Assembly: GCF_022524485.1 (NCBI RefSeq)
Contig: NZ_JAKXMK010000006.1
Location: 156,768-220,767 of the forward strand
DNA from: Pseudonocardia alaniniphila
Lineage (GTDB): Bacteria > Actinomycetota > Actinomycetes > Mycobacteriales > Pseudonocardiaceae
Length of the DNA stretch: 64,000 nt
Direction of reading: 5' to 3'
A program made the position numbers and the translations under genes. Numbering within the stretch: position 1 is the stretch's first letter; each line of letters begins with the position of its first letter. The notes under the pieces were generated by a model. The model was not told the origin of the DNA. It searched no databases and saw only the letters and a program-made list of their open reading frames with translations. Below are positions 62,006-64,000 of the stretch, in pieces.

Positions 62006-64000
62006 TCAGTTGCCGCCGAGCGGCTCCACGGCGGTGATCCAGACGACGGGGGAGCCGTCCTCGTCGGACGCCGCCAGGTCGACCTCCGCGGTGATGGCCC
62101 AGTCGCGGTCGCCCGCAGGGTCGTCGAGCACCTGCCGGACGAGCCAGCGCTCCGGCTCCTCGGTGATGGTGATCATGAGTGGTCCGCGGGCGTCGGGACC
62201 GGTGCCGATGTCGGCGTGCTCGGCGAAGTAGGGATCCAGCGCGGTGCGCCAGGCCTCGGCGGTCCAGCCGGCGTCGGCGTCGAGCTCGCCGAGGAGGTCC
62301 CAGCGCCGCAGCGCGGCCAGCTCGACGCGGCGGAACATCGCGTTGCGCACCAGCACCCGGAACGCCCTGGCGTTGCGGGTGACCCCGGCGGGGCCGTCGT
62401 CGAGCGACGGAGGAGCGGGCTCCTCCCCGGTGCCCTCGCCTGCGGCGAGGGCCTCCCACTCGTCGAGCAGGCTGGAGTCGACCTGGCGGACCAGCTCGCC
62501 GAGCCACTCCTCGACGTCGGTGAGCTCCTCGGTCTTCGCCTCGTCCGGCACGGTCTGGCGCAGCGCACGGTAGGCGTCGGCGAGGTAGCGCAGCACGAGA
62601 CCCTCGGAGCGGGCGAGCTGGTAGTGCGAGACGTACTCGACGAACGTCATCGACCGCTCGAACATGTCGCGGGCGACGGACTTGGGGGACAGGCGCGCGT
62701 CCTCCACCCACGGGGCGCCACGGCGGTAGGTCTCCAGGGCCGCGTGGAGGAGCTCGTCGAGGGGTTTCGGGTAGGTGACATCCTCGAGCAGCGTCATGCG
62801 CTCCTCGTACTCGATGCCGTCGGCCTTCATCGCCGCGACGGCCTCGCCGCGGGCCTTGTTCTGCTGGGCGTACAGCACCGCGCGCGGGTCGTCGAGGGTC
62901 GCCTCGACCACCGACAGCACGTCCATGGGGTAGCTCGGCGACTCCCGGTCGAGCAGCTCGATCGCGGCCAGCGCGAACGGGGAGAGCGGCTGGTTCAGGG
63001 CGAAGTCGAGCTGGAGGTCGCCGACCAGACGCACGCGGCGGCCCTCGGCGTCGGGCTCGGGCAGGTCCTCGACGACGCCCGCGGCCCGCAGCGCCCGGTA
63101 GATCGCGATGGCGCGCAGGATGTGCTTGCGCTGACGGGCCCGCGGCTCGTGGTTGTCCTCGAGCAGGTGCCGCATCGCGGCGAAGGCGTCGCCGGGCCGC
63201 GAGATCACGTTCAGCAGCATCGCGTGGGTGACGACGAAGTGGCTGGTCAGCGGCTCGGGCTGGGCGTTCTGCAGCTTCTCGAAGCTGGTCTGGGACCAGC
63301 CGACGAAGCCTTCGGGTGGCTGCTTGCGCACGATCCGGCGGCGCTTCTTCACGTCGTCGCCCGCGCGGGCGATCAGCCGGGCGTTCTCCACCTCGTGGTC
63401 GGGCGCTTCGGCGACCACGGTGCCGACGGTGTCGTACCCGGCGCGTCCGGCCCGGCCGGCGATCTGGTGGAACTCCCGCGCCTTGAGCGGACGGGTACGT
63501 TGCCCGTCGTACTTCGACAGTGCGGTGAAGAGCACTGTGCGGATCGGCACGTTGATTCCGACGCCGAGCGTGTCGGTGCCGCAGATGACCTTCAGCAGCC
63601 CGGCCTGCGCGAGTGTCTCCACGAGCCGGCGGTAGCGGGGGAGCATGCCGGCGTGGTGCACCCCGATGCCGTGGCGCACCAGGCGGGAGAGCGTCTTCCC
63701 GAACCCGGCGGTGAACCGGAACCGCCCGATGAGGTCGGCGATCGCCTGCTTGTCGTCCTTGGAGGTGACGTTGACGCTCATCAGCGCCTGCGCGCGCTCC
63801 ACGGCGGACGCCTGGGTGAAGTGCACGACGTAGACGGGTGCCTCGTGCGTCTGGAGCAGCTCGCTGATCGTCTCGTGCAGCGGGGTGAGGACGTAGCGGA
63901 AGTGCAGCGGCACGGGCCGCTCGACGGAGGTGATCACCGCCGTCTCCCGGCCGGTGCGGCGGGTGAGGTCGTCGCGGAAGAACGAGACGTCGCCGAGCGT
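62006..64000 (-). CDS. Ski2-like DEAD/DEAH-box helicase with DUF3516-type C-terminus (partial)
   Basis: The C-terminal 665 residues of a superfamily 2 helicase; the N-terminal ATP-binding domain is outside the window. Motif III-like TLGDVSFFRDDLTRR lies at the edge. The second RecA domain shows VYVVHFTQASAVERAQALM, GIGVHHAGMLPRYRRLVETL, VICGTDTLGVGINVPIRTVL and motif VI HQIAGRAGRAGYDTVG. The remaining 400 residues are the helical extension I associate with actinobacterial DUF3516 helicases. It probably remodels RNA or DNA; the exact substrate is unknown. The stop lies about 95 bp from the start of the small basic gene. Confidence 0.9.
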   Translation of the reverse strand, partial: TLGDVSFFRDDLTRRTGRETAVITSVERPVPLHFRYVLTPLHETISELLQTHEAPVYVVHFTQASAVERAQALMSVNVTSKDDKQAIADLIGRFRFTAGFGKTLSRLVRHGIGVHHAGMLPRYRRLVETLAQAGLLKVICGTDTLGVGINVPIRTVLFTALSKYDGQRTRPLKAREFHQIAGRAGRAGYDTVGTVVAEAPDHEVENARLIARAGDDVKKRRRIVRKQPPEGFVGWSQTSFEKLQNAQPEPLTSHFVVTHAMLLNVISRPGDAFAAMRHLLEDNHEPRARQRKHILRAIAIYRALRAAGVVEDLPEPDAEGRRVRLVGDLQLDFALNQPLSPFALAAIELLDRESPSYPMDVLSVVEATLDDPRAVLYAQQNKARGEAVAAMKADGIEYEERMTLLEDVTYPKPLDELLHAALETYRRGAPWVEDARLSPKSVARDMFERSMTFVEYVSHYQLARSEGLVLRYLADAYRALRQTVPDEAKTEELTDVEEWLGELVRQVDSSLLDEWEALAAGEGTGEEPAPPSLDDGPAGVTRNARAFRVLVRNAMFRRVELAALRRWDLLGELDADAGWTAEAWRTALDPYFAEHADIGTGPDARGPLMITITEEPERWLVRQVLDDPAGDRDWAITAEVDLAASDEDGSPVVWITAVEPLGGN

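Overview
The window is about 72% G+C, with many GTG starts, ATGA/GTGA gene overlaps and several apparently leaderless promoters. It carries a DUF742 protein, a two-subunit methylmalonyl-CoA mutase with MeaB, cydABDC, a SigL-like ECF sigma/anti-sigma pair and a Ski2-like helicase with a long C-terminal extension. This fits a high-GC actinomycete, most likely Pseudonocardia or another member of the Pseudonocardiales. It is ordinary chromosome with catabolic and redox operons. I see no rRNA, tRNA, CRISPR array, insertion sequence, prophage or replication origin.

Layout. 1-8.7 kb: a truncated LacI-type regulator, a HAD hydrolase and a ClpC-type unfoldase on the minus strand, then on the plus strand a MarR regulator with an SDR, and an MHS transporter, IclR regulator and FabG-like reductase. 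8.7-16.3 kb: a lipoprotein glycosidase downstream of cydABDC (cytochrome bd oxidase and its assembly ABC exporter). 16.3-19.5 kb: ECF sigma/anti-sigma genes divergent from a three-gene extracytoplasmic redox operon; both promoters have the same TGAACC-N16-CGT form. 19.7-26.6 kb: mutA-mutB-meaB, a YdjM-like membrane protein and an NADP-binding dehydrogenase. 26.6-31 kb: an accessory-looking stretch with a decayed flavin-oxidase gene, a possible small ORF, APS kinase and three tandem sulfotransferase paralogs.

31-40.3 kb: a sugar ABC importer, a PHP-type metallohydrolase, a GntR regulator and a GH38 alpha-mannosidase, which together look like a mannoside-utilisation locus. 40.5-48.9 kb: a PucR-type regulator, a kinase/degenerate-M23/aminotransferase fusion, and a tightly overlapping operon of NCS1 permease and PxpB-PxpC-PxpA (5-oxoprolinase); the permease has an unusual Cys-rich tail. 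49.2-51.9 kb: a flavin reductase and sulfite-oxidase-like molybdoenzyme pair, a PadR regulator and an acetyltransferase. 51.9-58.8 kb: a four-gene operon of acyl-CoA ligase, molybdenum hydroxylase large subunit, enoyl-CoA hydratase and a single-chain CoxM-CoxS-CoxG fusion. 58.8-64 kb: a hydrophobic membrane protein with a NUDIX hydrolase, an orphan DUF742 protein, a small basic protein behind a palindrome-covered leaderless promoter, and the C-terminal part of a DEAD-box helicase running off the window.

The most promising items are the paired sigma promoters with their redox operon, the CoxMSG fusion cluster, the Cys-rich NCS1/5-oxoprolinase operon, the APS kinase/triple sulfotransferase island, and the duplicated operator in front of cydA. 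Function calls rest on motifs and remembered family features; no database search was run.
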